Assembly: GCA_948442365.1 (NCBI GenBank)
Contig: CAOJRU010000016.1
Span: 1 to 41,546, forward strand
Source: an uncultured Clostridium sp.
GTDB lineage: Bacteria > Bacillota > Clostridia > TANB77 > CAG-508
DNA: 41,546 bases
Direction: 5' to 3'
Shown: piece by piece, positions 17,890-29,100 of the stretch
Position numbering within the stretch: position 1 is the stretch's first letter
Layout of the letters: every line of letters starts with the position of its first letter
Notes under the pieces: generated by a model
The model's input: only the letters and a program-made list of their open reading frames with translations
What the model was told of the DNA's origin: nothing
The model's database searches: none
Made by a program: the position numbers and the translations under genes

Positions 17890-19225
17890 TTAATCATCAA
17901 ACCTTCTTTCTAAATTAACAAACTTGGTATAGCTTCCCAACCACAACAATTCTACTGTTCCTGTGGAACCTCCTCTATGTTTTGCCATAATCACTTCTGC
18001 TATATCCTTTTTTTCACTATCTTGATTATAATAATCATCTCTATATAAAAACATAACAATGTCTGCATCTTGTTCAATGGCTCCTGACTCACGTAAATCT
18101 GATAGCATTGGTCTATGATCTGGTCTTTGTTCTACTGCTCTTGATAACTGGGATAATGCAATAACTGGTACCCCAATTTCTTTGGCTAATATTTTTAAAG
18201 AACGACTGATTTCTGATATTTCCTGTTCACGGCTTCCATTTCGTTTGTTACTTCCCTGTACTAATTGTAAATAATCAATTACTACCATACCTATATTCTT
18301 TTCTAATTTTAGTTTCCTACATTTTGCTCTTATTTCCATGACTGATATACCTGGTGTATCATCAATATAAATCTCTGCTTCTGATAATGGCCCAATGGCT
18401 CCGTGCTAGTTTTGTCCAATCATCTTCTTCTAATTTGCCTGTTCTTACTTTATTACTATCGACCATCGCCTCACTACATAAAATTCTGTTTACCATTTGT
18501 TCTTTTGACATCTCTAAACTAAAAATCGCTACTGGTACATTAGATTTAACTGCTGCATTGGTAGCAATGTTTAAGGCAAAAGCTGATTTTCCCATAGCTG
18601 GTCTGGCAGCAATTAAGATTAATTCTGAACCATGAAATCCTGCTGTTTTATAGTCTAATTCTGTAAATCCTGTTGGAACTCCTGTAATATGTTGTTTTCG
18701 ATTATAAAGTTGCTCTAATTCTGTAAAACTATCTACTAATATATCTTTGATTGGGCTATATCCTTTTTGATTTTTAGCTTGCATGATATTAAAAATCTTT
18801 TTTTCGGCTCCTTCCATGATGTTCTCTACTTCCTCTGTTGGATCGTAACCTAATTCGATAATTTCATTCGCTGTTTTTATTAAATTCCTCAAAGTTGATT
18901 TTTCTTCTACAATTTTAATATATTTTGAAGCATTGGCTGTAGTAGGAACCTTCTCTGGCAGTTCTGCTAAATATTCTAATCCTCCTACTTGCTGGAACTT
19001 TCCCATTGCTTCTAATTCTGCTTTTACTGTAATAATATCAATTGGCTCTGCTCGATTATATAAATTTAATATTGCTGTATAAATAGCTCGATTATCTTCA
19101 CGATAAAAGTCTTCTTCTTTTAATACTTCAACACTAGAAACAACTGCATCTCTATCGGTTAACATGCTTCCTATAATGGCTTGTTCTGCTTCTAAATCGT
19201 GTGGTGGTACTTTTCCTATCTCCAT
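17890..19225 (-). CDS. dnaB: Replicative DNA helicase DnaB, split by a +1 frameshift at CGG
   Basis: From ATG at 19225 (GGAGG upstream) the first frame gives 274 residues: the N-terminal primase-interaction domain, then Walker [17 protein letters not shown] and SLEMSKEQM. An in-frame CGG at 18401-18403 follows. The +1 frame continues [20 protein letters not shown], Walker [12 protein letters not shown], and the C-terminal arginine-finger region, ending at 17890. Joined length is about 444 residues with no gap against DnaB relatives. The hexameric helicase unwinds DNA at forks and is essential. Without the shift the protein ends 13 codons later and lacks Walker B. It lies in the order gdpP-rplI-dnaB, common in Firmicutes. 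Confidence 0.92.
18400..18403 (-). other. CGGA +1 frameshift site in dnaB
   Basis: Minus-strand context is GCA CGG AGC in frame zero and GCA C GGA GCC after the shift. Aligning with typical clostridial DnaB (KLA-xxx-GPL) needs exactly one residue for CGGA. Confidence 0.75.
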
Positions 19226-19240
19226 CTTATTCCTCCCAAA

Positions 19241-19352
19241 TTGCCAATGGGGACGGACCTTTTTGGCAATTTCTTATTTACTTTTTTATATACCATACAA
19301 TCTAAATAATCGTAAATATAAAGTTGCCAAAAAGGTCCGTCCCCATTGGCAC
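19241..19352. repeat. 112-bp BIME-like module: REP copies 5 (forward) and 6 (reverse) with spacer
   Basis: A forward REP (19241-19269) and a reverse REP (19324-19352) enclose a 54-nt AT-rich spacer containing TTTTTTATATACC and TACAATCTAAATAA. The whole can fold as one long hairpin. A matching module of nearly the same sequence and size lies at 37574-37685. It sits between rplI and dnaB. Confidence 0.9.
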
Positions 19353-19371
19353 ATTGGCAACTTTTGGCATC

Positions 19372-19818
19372 TTATTCTGATATAACATCTACTTTTAATT
19401 TTCCAATAACGCCTTCAAATAACTTAATTTCAACTGTTTGTATTCCTAATGTTTTAATCGTATCTTTTAAATCTATTTTCTTTTTATCTACCTTTATTTT
19501 GTATTCCTTTTCTAATTCTTGCGCTATTTCTCTTGCCGATACGCCTCCAAAAATTTTCCCATTTTCTCCTGCTTTTACTTTTATTTTTAATAAAATTTTG
19601 GATAGTTTCTCTGCTATCTTTAAGGCTTCTTCTCTTTCTTGATCTTTTTGGAATTTAGCAGAATTTTGCTTTGCTTTCAATTTTGCCATATTTTCATTAT
19701 TGGCTTCTACTGCCAAATTCTTGGGAAATAGAAAATTTCTAGCATACCCATCGGATGCATTGATAACTTGATCTTTTTTTCCTACTCCTTTTATATCCTC
19801 TTTTAAAATTACTTTCAT
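19372..19818 (-). CDS. rplI: Large ribosomal subunit protein bL9
   Basis: The 148-residue protein starts MKVILKEDIKGVGKKDQV and contains GYARNFLFPKNLAVEA, the bL9 N-terminal signature. A long connecting helix and a C-terminal domain with IFGGVSAREIAQ follow. It binds 23S rRNA near the L1 stalk and helps maintain reading frame, which is of interest given the frameshifts nearby. It follows gdpP closely on the same strand. Confidence 0.97.
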   Translation of the reverse strand: MKVILKEDIKGVGKKDQVINASDGYARNFLFPKNLAVEANNENMAKLKAKQNSAKFQKDQEREEALKIAEKLSKILLKIKVKAGENGKIFGGVSAREIAQELEKEYKIKVDKKKIDLKDTIKTLGIQTVEIKLFEGVIGKLKVDVISE

Positions 19819-19885
19819 ATTATCACGCCTTTCCTATTATTAATGCCAATGAGAGATTGAGAGACGTCCCGTTCCTTAAAATCCC

Positions 19886-21892
19886 TTAGCTCTCTATCTC
19901 TGAAAAATATTCATTGATTCGGTTAATTAATTCTTGTTTGGTTTCTTCCATTGTCATGCCTTCTACTTGTGCCCCTGCTAGTGTGATGTGCCCTCCACCG
20001 CCTAATTTTTCTAATATTATTTGTACGTTAATATCGCCTATGGATCGTCCACTAATACATACTTTGTCTCCTAATTGCCCCATTACAAATGAGGCTGTTA
20101 TTTCACTAATGGTAAGTAATTCATCGGCTGCTTTAGCACAAATGACATTCACATCTTTTGTTTTGCCTTCACATATGGATATGGCTATACTGTCATTTAC
20201 AATCTCGGCTTTTCCTACGATTTCAGCAATTCGATTAAAGTTTTCTAAATTACTTTGGAACCATTTTTTGACATGTATGATGTCTACCCCACATCGACGC
20301 AAGTATGCTGCCGCTTCAAAGGTTCTTACTCCCGTTTTAAAAGTAAAGTTTTTGGTATCCATCATAATACCAGCATATAAACTTTCTGCTTCAATGGTCT
20401 TTAATTCTACTTTTTCTTCTACATATTGTATTAATTCTGTTACTAATTCTGCTGCGGAAGAAGCATAAACTTCTTGAAAAGTAAGAGTAGATTTTTCAAT
20501 AAAATCAGCACTTCTTCTATGATGATCGATAATCGCAATTTTTTCTACTTTGTCAATTAATTCTTCTGATTCTACATAGTTCATTTTATGCGTATCTACG
20601 ATTACTAATAAGGTATCATCATCCACATTTTCTAAAGCTACCTCTTTGTTGATAATAACATCTTCGTATTCTTCTTCTTTTTGAATTGACTTACTGAATT
20701 CTTCGATGGCAGAAACATTTTTATCCATTACAATATAAGCATTTTTATTTAAGGTTTTAGCTATTCGATAAATCCCCAAACTTGCTCCTATACAGTCCAT
20801 GTCTGGATTGGTATGTCCCATAATCATTACTTTTTTAGATTCTTTGATTAGATTTTCTAGTGCTTGTGCTATAATTCTAGCTTTTACTTTTGTTCTTCTT
20901 TCTACCTCTTGTGCCCTTCCTCCAAAGAATTTATAGATTTCATTCTCACGAATAACAGCTTGATCTCCTCCACGTCCTAAAACAATATCCATTGCCGCTT
21001 GTGCTGACTTATATTTTTCTTTATCTGTGCCTCCTTCATTGGAAACAGCAATACTTAGCGTAAATTGGACTTTTTCTTTCATATTAATTTCTTTTATTTT
21101 ATCTAAGATACTAAATTTGTCTTCTTTTACGCTGTCTAAATATCTTTGTTCAAAGAAATAGATGTATCGGTCTTTTTCTGTTTTGATTAAAACGCCATTG
21201 GTACTATCTGTCCATTCATAAATATATTTGTCAATTTCTGCTATGACTTGTGGCTTTTCTTCACTTTCTAAGCGTTGCATGGTTTCTTCATAGTTATCTA
21301 CCATGATAATTCCAACACAAGTTTTAGAGTCTTTATATTCTTTCTGCAATTTTATATTGTCTGTATCATCGATAAAGTATAAAATCACCATATATTCTGT
21401 TTTACTTTTCTTTGATTTTACATATTTTCCAACTACTTGGTAGGTTTTTTTGTCAATTTCAATTTGCTTCATAATTTCTTGATTATTACTTTTTTGTTTG
21501 TTTTCTATTTCCTCTTTCATATCAGTAATTAAATCTTCCATGTAAGTATTAATATCTACATTGGCAAATTCAGATGTGAATTTTGAACTTCTCCAAATAA
21601 TATTTCCGTCTGTTTCTAATATCACTAATGGAAATGGTGAGTTGATCAGACTTGTTTTGGCTGTTGTGTCTACTGTCAATGTTAAATCTTGTAGTGTTTC
21701 TGATATTTCACTTTTTCTTTTGTTGTTGGTATAGTAACTATATATGACAATGGCTGCAAATATAATAATACATGGTAATATCATATAGGTATTTTGTATG
21801 GCTATATATGTTAATAAAATAAATATGATAGCTAAATATATTTTTGTTCTGGATACTAAGGTATCTAAAACTTTTCTACTGGTTCTTTGCAT
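19886..21892 (-). CDS. gdpP: Cyclic-di-AMP phosphodiesterase GdpP (DHH/DHHA1 family)
   Basis: The 668-residue protein has two N-terminal membrane helices (about residues 15-50), a PAS-like region, a degenerate GGDEF domain, then a DHH domain (MGHTNPDMDCIGASLG near 360; DHHRR near 455) and DHHA1 (GGGGHITLAGAQVEG near 630). It hydrolyses c-di-AMP to pApA and so affects potassium, osmotic and wall homeostasis. TTG ATG occurs at the start; ATG at 21892 sits 7 nt after GGAG and is preferred. It heads the gdpP-rplI-dnaB order. Confidence 0.93.
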   Translation of the reverse strand: MQRTSRKVLDTLVSRTKIYLAIIFILLTYIAIQNTYMILPCIIIFAAIVIYSYYTNNKRKSEISETLQDLTLTVDTTAKTSLINSPFPLVILETDGNIIWRSSKFTSEFANVDINTYMEDLITDMKEEIENKQKSNNQEIMKQIEIDKKTYQVVGKYVKSKKSKTEYMVILYFIDDTDNIKLQKEYKDSKTCVGIIMVDNYEETMQRLESEEKPQVIAEIDKYIYEWTDSTNGVLIKTEKDRYIYFFEQRYLDSVKEDKFSILDKIKEINMKEKVQFTLSIAVSNEGGTDKEKYKSAQAAMDIVLGRGGDQAVIRENEIYKFFGGRAQEVERRTKVKARIIAQALENLIKESKKVMIMGHTNPDMDCIGASLGIYRIAKTLNKNAYIVMDKNVSAIEEFSKSIQKEEEYEDVIINKEVALENVDDDTLLVIVDTHKMNYVESEELIDKVEKIAIIDHHRRSADFIEKSTLTFQEVYASSAAELVTELIQYVEEKVELKTIEAESLYAGIMMDTKNFTFKTGVRTFEAAAYLRRCGVDIIHVKKWFQSNLENFNRIAEIVGKAEIVNDSIAISICEGKTKDVNVICAKAADELLTISEITASFVMGQLGDKVCISGRSIGDINVQIILEKLGGGGHITLAGAQVEGMTMEETKQELINRINEYFSEIES

Positions 21893-22023
21893 CAATTTTC
21901 TCCTTCTATTTATTCTATTTTATTTTACTAGCAAATAGGCTATTTGTCAAGCTTTTTCATTGTTTTAAGTTTCGCTTTACAAGGTTATTCTTACCTTTTA
22001 CTCTTGGTGTAAAAGAATGTACT

Positions 22024-22058
22024 AAAAAAGAATACAAGGCTTATCCCTATATTCTTTC
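22024..22058. terminator. rpoC terminator hairpin
   Basis: On the minus strand AAAGAATA pairs with TATTCTTT, followed by a T run, just past the rpoC stop at 22064. Confidence 0.7.
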
Positions 22059-22063
22059 TTTTT

Positions 22064-25000
22064 CTATACATTCTCTTCTATATTAGTGGTCTCTTCCAAC
22101 TCATTCTCTGTACTAATATGAATATTTTGGTATTTTTGCATTCCTGTACCTGCTGGAATTAACTTACCAATGATAACATTTTCTTTTAATCCCACTAGAT
22201 CATCTGTTTTTCCTTTGACTGCTGCTTCTGTAAGAACTCTTGTTGTTTCTTGGAAAGAAGCTGCTGATAAGAAGCTATCCGTTGCAAGAGATGCCTTAGT
22301 AATACCAAGTAATACTCTTTTACCAGTTGCTGGACGTTTTCCATCTTCCATAGCTTGTTTATTCTTATCTTCAAATTCATACATATCAATCAAAGAACCT
22401 GGAAACATATCTGTGTCGGCATTATCTTCTACTCTAACTTTTTTAAGCATTTGTCTACCAATTACTTCAATATGTTTATCATTGATATCAACACCTTGAT
22501 TTCTATATACTTTTTGTACTTCTGAAATCAAGTATTCATATACGCCTTCTGGTCCCTTAATTTCTAAGATTTCACTTGGATTAATAGAACCTTCTATTAA
22601 AGCTTCTCCCGCTTCTACTAAATCGCCATCTCTTACTTTCATTTTAGAACCAAATGGAATGGTATAACTTCTGGAATCATCATTAGCTGTTACAACTACT
22701 TCTTTCTTTTTCTTGGTTTCTTTAATTTTTACTTTACCATCTATTTCTGTAATAATTGCTAGACCCTTTGGTTTTCTAGCTTCAAATAATTCCTCTACTC
22801 TAGGCAAACCTTGTGTAATATCGGCAACACCAGCAACACCACCAGAGTGGATGGTTCTCATGGTAAGCTGTGTACCAGGTTCACCAATGGATTGCGCAGC
22901 AATAATACCAATCGCTTCTCCAATAGAAACTAAATCACGTCTTGCTAATCCCATACCATAACATTTTTGACATACACCATGTTTTGAACGACATCCTAAA
23001 ACAGAACGTACCTTCAATTTTTCAATACCTGCTTCTACAATTTCCTCTGCTATGTTTTCTGTAATCATGGTATCCTTATCCACAATTAGTTTTTTGGTTT
23101 CTGGGTGAATAACATCTTCGATTGGGAATCTTCCTAGCAATCTTTCTTGCATTTTCTCGATGATTTGGTTTCCATCTTTAATATCATAAACCACAATTCC
23201 GTCTTGCGTTCCACAGTCTTGTTCTCTAACGATAATATCTTGTGATACGTCTACTAATCTTCTGGTTAAGTATCCAGAGTCAGCCGTTCTAAGTGCTGTA
23301 TCAGAAAGTCCTTTACGAGCCCCATGTGCTGAAATGAAGTATTCCAAAGCATCTAATCCTTCGGCAAAAGATGATTTAATTGGAATTTCAACGGCCTTAC
23401 CTGTCGTACTTGCCATCAATCCACGAATACCCGCAATTTGTCGTAATTGGTTCATATTACCACGAGCCCCTGATTTAACCATCATGTAGATTGGGTTTAA
23501 CTCATCAAAGTTTTCTTCCATCGCACTACTAACATGTTTGGTTGTATCTTCCCATACATTAATGACAGCATTATATCTTTCATCGTCTGTAATTAATCCT
23601 CTTGCATATTGTTTTCTTATGGTTTCAACCTTTTTATCTGATTCTTCCAATAAGTTCTTTTTCACGGCTGGTACTTGAACGTCATCCATAGAGAAAGTAA
23701 TTCCAGCTAAGGTTGAGTATTTGAACCCTAAAGCTTTGATATAATCAATTACTTCTGCGGATTCGGATAAACCATGTGTACGAATCACTCTTTCAATAAT
23801 ATTTCCCATTGATTTTTTCATAACTGGGAAATCAATTTCATATTGGAATGGGTCTTTCTTTCTATCAATAAATCCTAAGTCTTGTGGAATTCCTTTATTA
23901 AAGATAATTCTACCAACACTGGTTTCAATTTTTCCGGTTTTGATTTCTCCATTGACTTCTTTTTCAATTCTAACAAAGATTTTGCTATGGATTCCTACAT
24001 CATGATTTTCAAAGGCCATAATGGCTTCATCTGGATCTTTGAAGTATTTTCCTTCTCCCTTTTCTCCCTCTAAAACCATTGTTAAATAATAGGCTCCTAG
24101 AATCATGTCTAGTCTAGGTACAGCAACTGGTTTACCATCTTGTGGTTTTAACAAGTTGTTAGTTGCTAGCATTAAATATCTTGATTCTGCTTGTGCTTCT
24201 GGTGATAATGGTAAATGTACTGCCATTTGGTCACCATCGAAGTCAGCATTGAAGGCTTCACAAACTAATGGGTGAAGTTTGATGGCTCTTCCTTCTACTA
24301 AGACTGGCTCAAAAGATTGAATTCCCAATCTATGTAGTGTTGGTGCACGGTTTAGCATAACAGGATGATCCTTAATAACTTCTTCTAAGATTCCCCATAC
24401 TTCTGGTCTTAGTCTTTCTACCATTCTTTTCGCATTTTTGATATTTTGTGCAATACCTCTTCCTACTAATTCTCTCATAACAAATGGTTTAAATAGTTCT
24501 ACTGCCATTTCTTTTGGAAGTCCACATTGATAAATGTTTAGTTCTGGTCCTACTACGATAACAGAACGTCCAGAGTAGTCAACACGTTTTCCAAGTAAGT
24601 TTTGACGGAAACGTCCTTGTTTTCCTTTTAGCATGTCTGATAAAGATTTTAAAGGTCTATTTCCAGCACCTGTTACTGGTCTTCCTCTTCTTCCATTATC
24701 AATTAGGGCATCTACTGATTCTTGTAACATTCTTTTTTCATTTCTTACAATAATTTCTGGTGCTCCTAATTCCAATAGTCTTTTCAATCTGTTATTTCTA
24801 TTGATGACTCTTCTATATAAGTCATTTAAGTCTGATGTTGCAAATCTACCACCATCTAATTGTACCATTGGTCTTAGTTCTGGTGGAATAACTGGTACTA
24901 CTTGCATAATCATCCATTCTGGTTTATTACCAGAAAGCCTAAAAGCTTCTACCGTATCTAATCTTTTGATTAATTTTACTCTTTTTTGTTCACTTGCTGT

Positions 25001-25591
25001 TTCTAATTCTTTTCTTATTTCTGCTGATAATACATCTACATCTACTTGCTCTAATAATTCTTTTAAGGCTTCTGCTCCCATTCTGGCTTTAAAAGAACCT
25101 CTCCCATATTTTTCTTCTGCTTCATGATATTCTTTTTCATTTAACACTTGGCATTTTTCCAAACTTGATGTTCCTTTGTCAATTACCACATAAGATGCAA
25201 AATAAATAATTTTTTCTAAATTTCTTGGTGAAATATCTAACATTAAAGCTATTCTACTTGGAATTCCTTTAAAGTACCAAATATGTGCTACTGGCGCTGC
25301 CAATTCAATATGTCCCATTCTTTCACGTCTAACTTTTGCTTTGGTTACTTCTACACCACAACGGTCACATACAATTCCCTTATATCTCACTCTTTTATAT
25401 TTTCCACAGTGACATTCCCAATCTTTGGTTGGTCCAAAAATTCTTTCACAGAATAAACCATCTTTTTCTGGTTTTAATGTTCTGTAGTTAATGGTTTCTG
25501 GCTTCTTTACTTCTCCTTTTGACCATTCCCTTACTTTTTCATCAGATGCCACTCCTATTTTTAGTTTGTCAAAAATATCTAATTCGTCCAC
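22064..25591 (-). CDS. rpoC: DNA-directed RNA polymerase subunit beta'
   Basis: The subunit shows the N-terminal zinc site ([20 protein letters not shown]), the catalytic [12 protein letters not shown] near residue 450, the trigger-loop region and the second zinc site [13 protein letters not shown]. The frame is open from 25627, but GTG at 25591, 7 nt after AAGGGGG, gives the normal N terminus [13 protein letters not shown] and 1175 residues. A 450-nt gap with a small gene separates it from rpoB, which is unusual. No in-frame CGG was found in the whole gene. Confidence 0.98.
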   Translation of the reverse strand: MDELDIFDKLKIGVASDEKVREWSKGEVKKPETINYRTLKPEKDGLFCERIFGPTKDWECHCGKYKRVRYKGIVCDRCGVEVTKAKVRRERMGHIELAAPVAHIWYFKGIPSRIALMLDISPRNLEKIIYFASYVVIDKGTSSLEKCQVLNEKEYHEAEEKYGRGSFKARMGAEALKELLEQVDVDVLSAEIRKELETASEQKRVKLIKRLDTVEAFRLSGNKPEWMIMQVVPVIPPELRPMVQLDGGRFATSDLNDLYRRVINRNNRLKRLLELGAPEIIVRNEKRMLQESVDALIDNGRRGRPVTGAGNRPLKSLSDMLKGKQGRFRQNLLGKRVDYSGRSVIVVGPELNIYQCGLPKEMAVELFKPFVMRELVGRGIAQNIKNAKRMVERLRPEVWGILEEVIKDHPVMLNRAPTLHRLGIQSFEPVLVEGRAIKLHPLVCEAFNADFDGDQMAVHLPLSPEAQAESRYLMLATNNLLKPQDGKPVAVPRLDMILGAYYLTMVLEGEKGEGKYFKDPDEAIMAFENHDVGIHSKIFVRIEKEVNGEIKTGKIETSVGRIIFNKGIPQDLGFIDRKKDPFQYEIDFPVMKKSMGNIIERVIRTHGLSESAEVIDYIKALGFKYSTLAGITFSMDDVQVPAVKKNLLEESDKKVETIRKQYARGLITDDERYNAVINVWEDTTKHVSSAMEENFDELNPIYMMVKSGARGNMNQLRQIAGIRGLMASTTGKAVEIPIKSSFAEGLDALEYFISAHGARKGLSDTALRTADSGYLTRRLVDVSQDIIVREQDCGTQDGIVVYDIKDGNQIIEKMQERLLGRFPIEDVIHPETKKLIVDKDTMITENIAEEIVEAGIEKLKVRSVLGCRSKHGVCQKCYGMGLARRDLVSIGEAIGIIAAQSIGEPGTQLTMRTIHSGGVAGVADITQGLPRVEELFEARKPKGLAIITEIDGKVKIKETKKKKEVVVTANDDSRSYTIPFGSKMKVRDGDLVEAGEALIEGSINPSEILEIKGPEGVYEYLISEVQKVYRNQGVDINDKHIEVIGRQMLKKVRVEDNADTDMFPGSLIDMYEFEDKNKQAMEDGKRPATGKRVLLGITKASLATDSFLSAASFQETTRVLTEAAVKGKTDDLVGLKENVIIGKLIPAGTGMQKYQNIHISTENELEETTNIEENV

Positions 25592-25704
25592 TCTTTTTCC
25601 CCCTTGTCGTATTTTGGGTAATTTCAAAACAGATTTTAAAGTCTTGCCACTGCTCGAACAATTCCTTTTGGTCGCTTCTTATCTTTTTGAAATTTATTCA
25701 ATTG

Positions 25705-25766
25705 CTGAGACTGTTAAGCTTTAGCTGTTACCGTCTCAGTATGCAAAATGCGTTCAGGCATTTTGC
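25705..25766. other. Two adjacent hairpins between the small ORF and rpoC
   Basis: CTGAGAC (25705-25711) pairs with GTCTCAG (25733-25739), and GCAAAATGC (25743-25751) pairs with GCATTTTGC (25758-25766). Neither is followed by a T run on the minus strand. They could be RNA-processing or attenuation structures within the rpoB-rpoC transcript. Confidence 0.6.
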
Positions 25767-25774
25767 AATCCGAT

Positions 25775-26074
25775 TTACTTACAATTCTCTTCTTCCACTT
25801 CTGGAATCTGTCCATCTCTACATAAAATTTTTATCCATAAGTTGTATTTCTCATAATCCCTATAATCATGATCGAATAAGTAATCTACTATGTTTTTTTC
25901 TGTTATTTCTTTTCCTTCTTGTTTTAATTTTTCTATCACGGTTGTTACCTTTTTTATTGCCTCTTCTCTTTCCTTATAGGCTTCCTCTTGTTCTTTTACA
26001 TGTTTTTTTATTGCTTCTTGTGGGTTTACTTTGCATTTTAAATCGTTTAACCCTCTTCCTCTATCTACTGCCAT
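25775..26074 (-). CDS. Small charged protein of unknown function between rpoB and rpoC
   Basis: About 99 residues, MAVDRGRGLNDLKCK to PEVEEENCK. The ATG at 26074 sits 8 nt after GAGGG; the open frame extends five codons upstream to a GTG. The middle is rich in K and E and helical, with a possible coiled coil (EQEEAYKEREEAIKKV). The C-terminal part (IVDYLFDHDYRDYEKYNLWIK) looks like a small folded segment. I do not recognise the family. It starts 56 bp after the rpoB stop on the same strand and is presumably cotranscribed. Confidence 0.65.
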   Translation of the reverse strand: MAVDRGRGLNDLKCKVNPQEAIKKHVKEQEEAYKEREEAIKKVTTVIEKLKQEGKEITEKNIVDYLFDHDYRDYEKYNLWIKILCRDGQIPEVEEENCK

Positions 26075-26129
26075 TTCTACATCCCTCACTATTTTAAAAT
26101 TAACTAAATTGGGTATATCACTAAAGAAC

Positions 26130-29100
26130 TTACTCTATGATATCCTCATCATTATCTAAATTATCATTTGCTAAATCATTATCAAATAGCAATTCGTCCC
26201 CTTCATCTCCTAATTCTTCAAAAAGTTCATCACTATCGTCAGCTACTAAATCATTTGTTTCATCCTCTAAAAGCATGTCATCATCTAGTTCTTCACCATA
26301 ACCGTCTAAATCGCTATCTACAATAACTTGTTGTTCTTCTTCCATCAACTTCTTCTCTTTATCAGGATCGTACTCAATCCCTTCCTCAATATTTTCTTTT
26401 AATTCAAGTTCTTGATTATCTTCTGAATATAGACGAACGTCTAGTCCTAAAGATTGTAATTCTTTTACAAGTACTTTGAAACTTTCAGGAACACCTGGTT
26501 CTGGAACATTTTCTCCTTTTACAATTGCTTCATAGGTTTTTACTCTTCCTACAATGTCATCAGATTTAACGGTTAGCATTTCTTGTAATGTATAAGATGC
26601 ACCATAAGCTTCTAGTGCCCAAACTTCCATTTCTCCAAAACGTTGTCCACCAAATTGTGCTTTACCTCCTAGTGGCTGTTGGGTAACTAATGAGTATGGA
26701 CCAGTTGAACGTGCATGAATTTTATCATCTACTAAGTGATGAAGTTTTAACATGTACATAACACCAACTGTAATTGGTTTATCGAATGGATCTCCTGTTC
26801 TACCATCATAAAGAACTGTTTTTCCATCTTTACTCATTCCCGCTTCTTTTAACAATTCCTCTACATCATCTTGTGTTGCTCCATCAAATACAGGTGTAGC
26901 TATTTTCCATCCTAATGCTTTGGCTGCTCCTCCTAAATGAACCTCCAAAACTTGACCTAAGTTCATACGAGAAGGCACACCTAATGGGTTTAATAAGATG
27001 TCAATTGGCGTACCATCTGGCATAAATGGCATATCTTCTTCTGGTAACACTCTTGAAATAACACCCTTGTTACCATGACGTCCAGCCATTTTATCTCCCA
27101 CTGATATTTTTCTTTTGGTTGCTATGTAACATCTAATAATTTGATTAACACCTGGTCCTAATTCATCGGAATTATCTCTGGTAAAGATTTTTACATCTAC
27201 AATGGTTCCAGCTTCTCCATGTGGTACTCTTAAAGAAGTGTCTCTTACTTCTCTTGCTTTTTCTCCAAAGATGGCTCTTAATAATCTTTCTTCTGCGGTT
27301 AATTCCGTTTCTCCTTTTGGTGTAACTTTTCCAACTAAGATGTCTCCTGGTCTTACTTCTGCACCAATTCTGATAATTCCATTTTCATCTAAGTCTTTTA
27401 AAGAATCATCACCAATATTTGGAATATCACGTGTAATCTCTTCTGCTCCTAATTTGGTATCACGACATTCGCAATCATATTCTTCAATATGAATGGATGT
27501 GAATACATCTTCTTTTACTAATTTTTCGTTAATTAGGATCGCATCCTCATAGTTATATCCTTCCCATGTTGAGAAAGCTACTAATACATTTTTACCAAGT
27601 GCCATTTCTCCATTAGCGGTAGATGGCCCATCCGCAATAGCATCACCTTTTTTAACCTTTTCTCCTACTTTTACAATTGGTTTTTGGTTAATACAAGTAC
27701 CACCATTCGTTCTTTTAAATTTACGAAGTTTATGAGTCATTGTTTTTTTGTTATTATATTTTACTGTGATGGCATCTCCTGTTACTTTTTCGATTACGCC
27801 ATCTTCTTCTGCTAATACTAAAATTCCTGAGTCTTTGGCTGCTCTGTATTCAATTCCTGTTCCTACAATTGGACTTTCTGTTATCATTAAAGGAACCGCT
27901 TGACGTTGCATGTTGGCACCCATTAGCGCTCTTTTTGCGTCATCATGTTCCAAGAATGGAATCATGGCAGCTGCAATGGATACTAATTGTTTTGGTGAAA
28001 CGTCTACGTATTGAACTCGATCTCTATCTACTTCAATTACTTCATTTTTAAATCTAACTCTAATTCTTTCATTCACAAATTTTCCGTTTTTATCAACTGG
28101 TTCAGAAGCTTGCGCAATAATGTAATTATCTTCTACATCTGCACTCATGTAATCTACGATGTCTGTTAATTTGTGCGAAACTGGGTCTACTTTACGATAT
28201 GGTGTTTCAATAAATCCATATTCATTAATGCTGGCAAAAGACGAAAGAGCTGAAATTAATCCAATGTTTGGTCCTTCTGGAGATTCGATTGGACATAATC
28301 TACCATAGTGAGTATAGTGAACGTCACGTACCTCGAATCCAGCTCTTTCTCTTGTCAATCCACCAGGTCCTAATGCAGATATTCTTCTTTTATGGGTTAA
28401 TTCTGACAATGGATTCGTTTGATCCATGAATTGAGATAATTGCGAACTTCCAAAGAATTCACGGATGGATGATGTAATCGGTTTGGTATTGATTAATGTT
28501 TGTGGTGTTACAACATCTAAGTCTTGAATGGTCATTCTTTCACGAACTACTCTTTCTAATCTGGTTAAACCAATTCTAAATTGGTTTTGTAATAATTCTC
28601 CAACTTGACGAATTCTACGATTTGCTAAATGGTCAATATCATCTGGCTTTCCTAGCCCATGTGATAGATTTAATAAGTAATTAATAGAAGCAATCATATC
28701 TTCTGTTGTGATGATTTTTGGTACTAATTCATCCATTCTTTCTTCTATTGCTTTTACTAAATCTTTTTCATCGGTATTGTCTATGATACCTTTTAATACA
28801 TTGTAATTGACTAATTCTTTGAAATGTAACTTGCTTAAATCAACGTTTGGTAATACTTTGTGGATATTAACGGTACTATTTCCGATGACTCTTACTTTTC
28901 TTTCTCCCAAAGCAATATCTACGATATTAATTCCTGCATTTTGAATGTTTTCAGCAACTTCTTCTGAAATGATTTCTCCTGCTTGTACGAATACCTCTCC
29001 TGTTTCATTATCCACAATGTCTTCTGCTGCTACTTTATCTTTGATTCTTCCTGCTAATCCTAATTTTTGGTTAAATTTGTATCTTCCTACTTTGGCTAGG

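Noticed and set aside
12778..18403. Explaining the three gene breaks as random assembly or sequencing errors
   Set aside because: Not excluded without reads, but three independent errors would each have to add a C exactly before an in-frame GGA and so create the only in-frame CGG codons seen in the window. There is no shared homopolymer at the sites.
19845..19900. Possible further repeat (GAGAGATTGAGAGACGTCCCG) between gdpP and rplI
   Set aside because: I saw no second copy in the window, so a repeat family cannot be supported.
24633..25127. Long plus-strand ORFs opposite rpoC, gdpP and the SNF2 gene
   Set aside because: They are antisense shadows of strongly conserved genes with no family resemblance or ribosome binding site.
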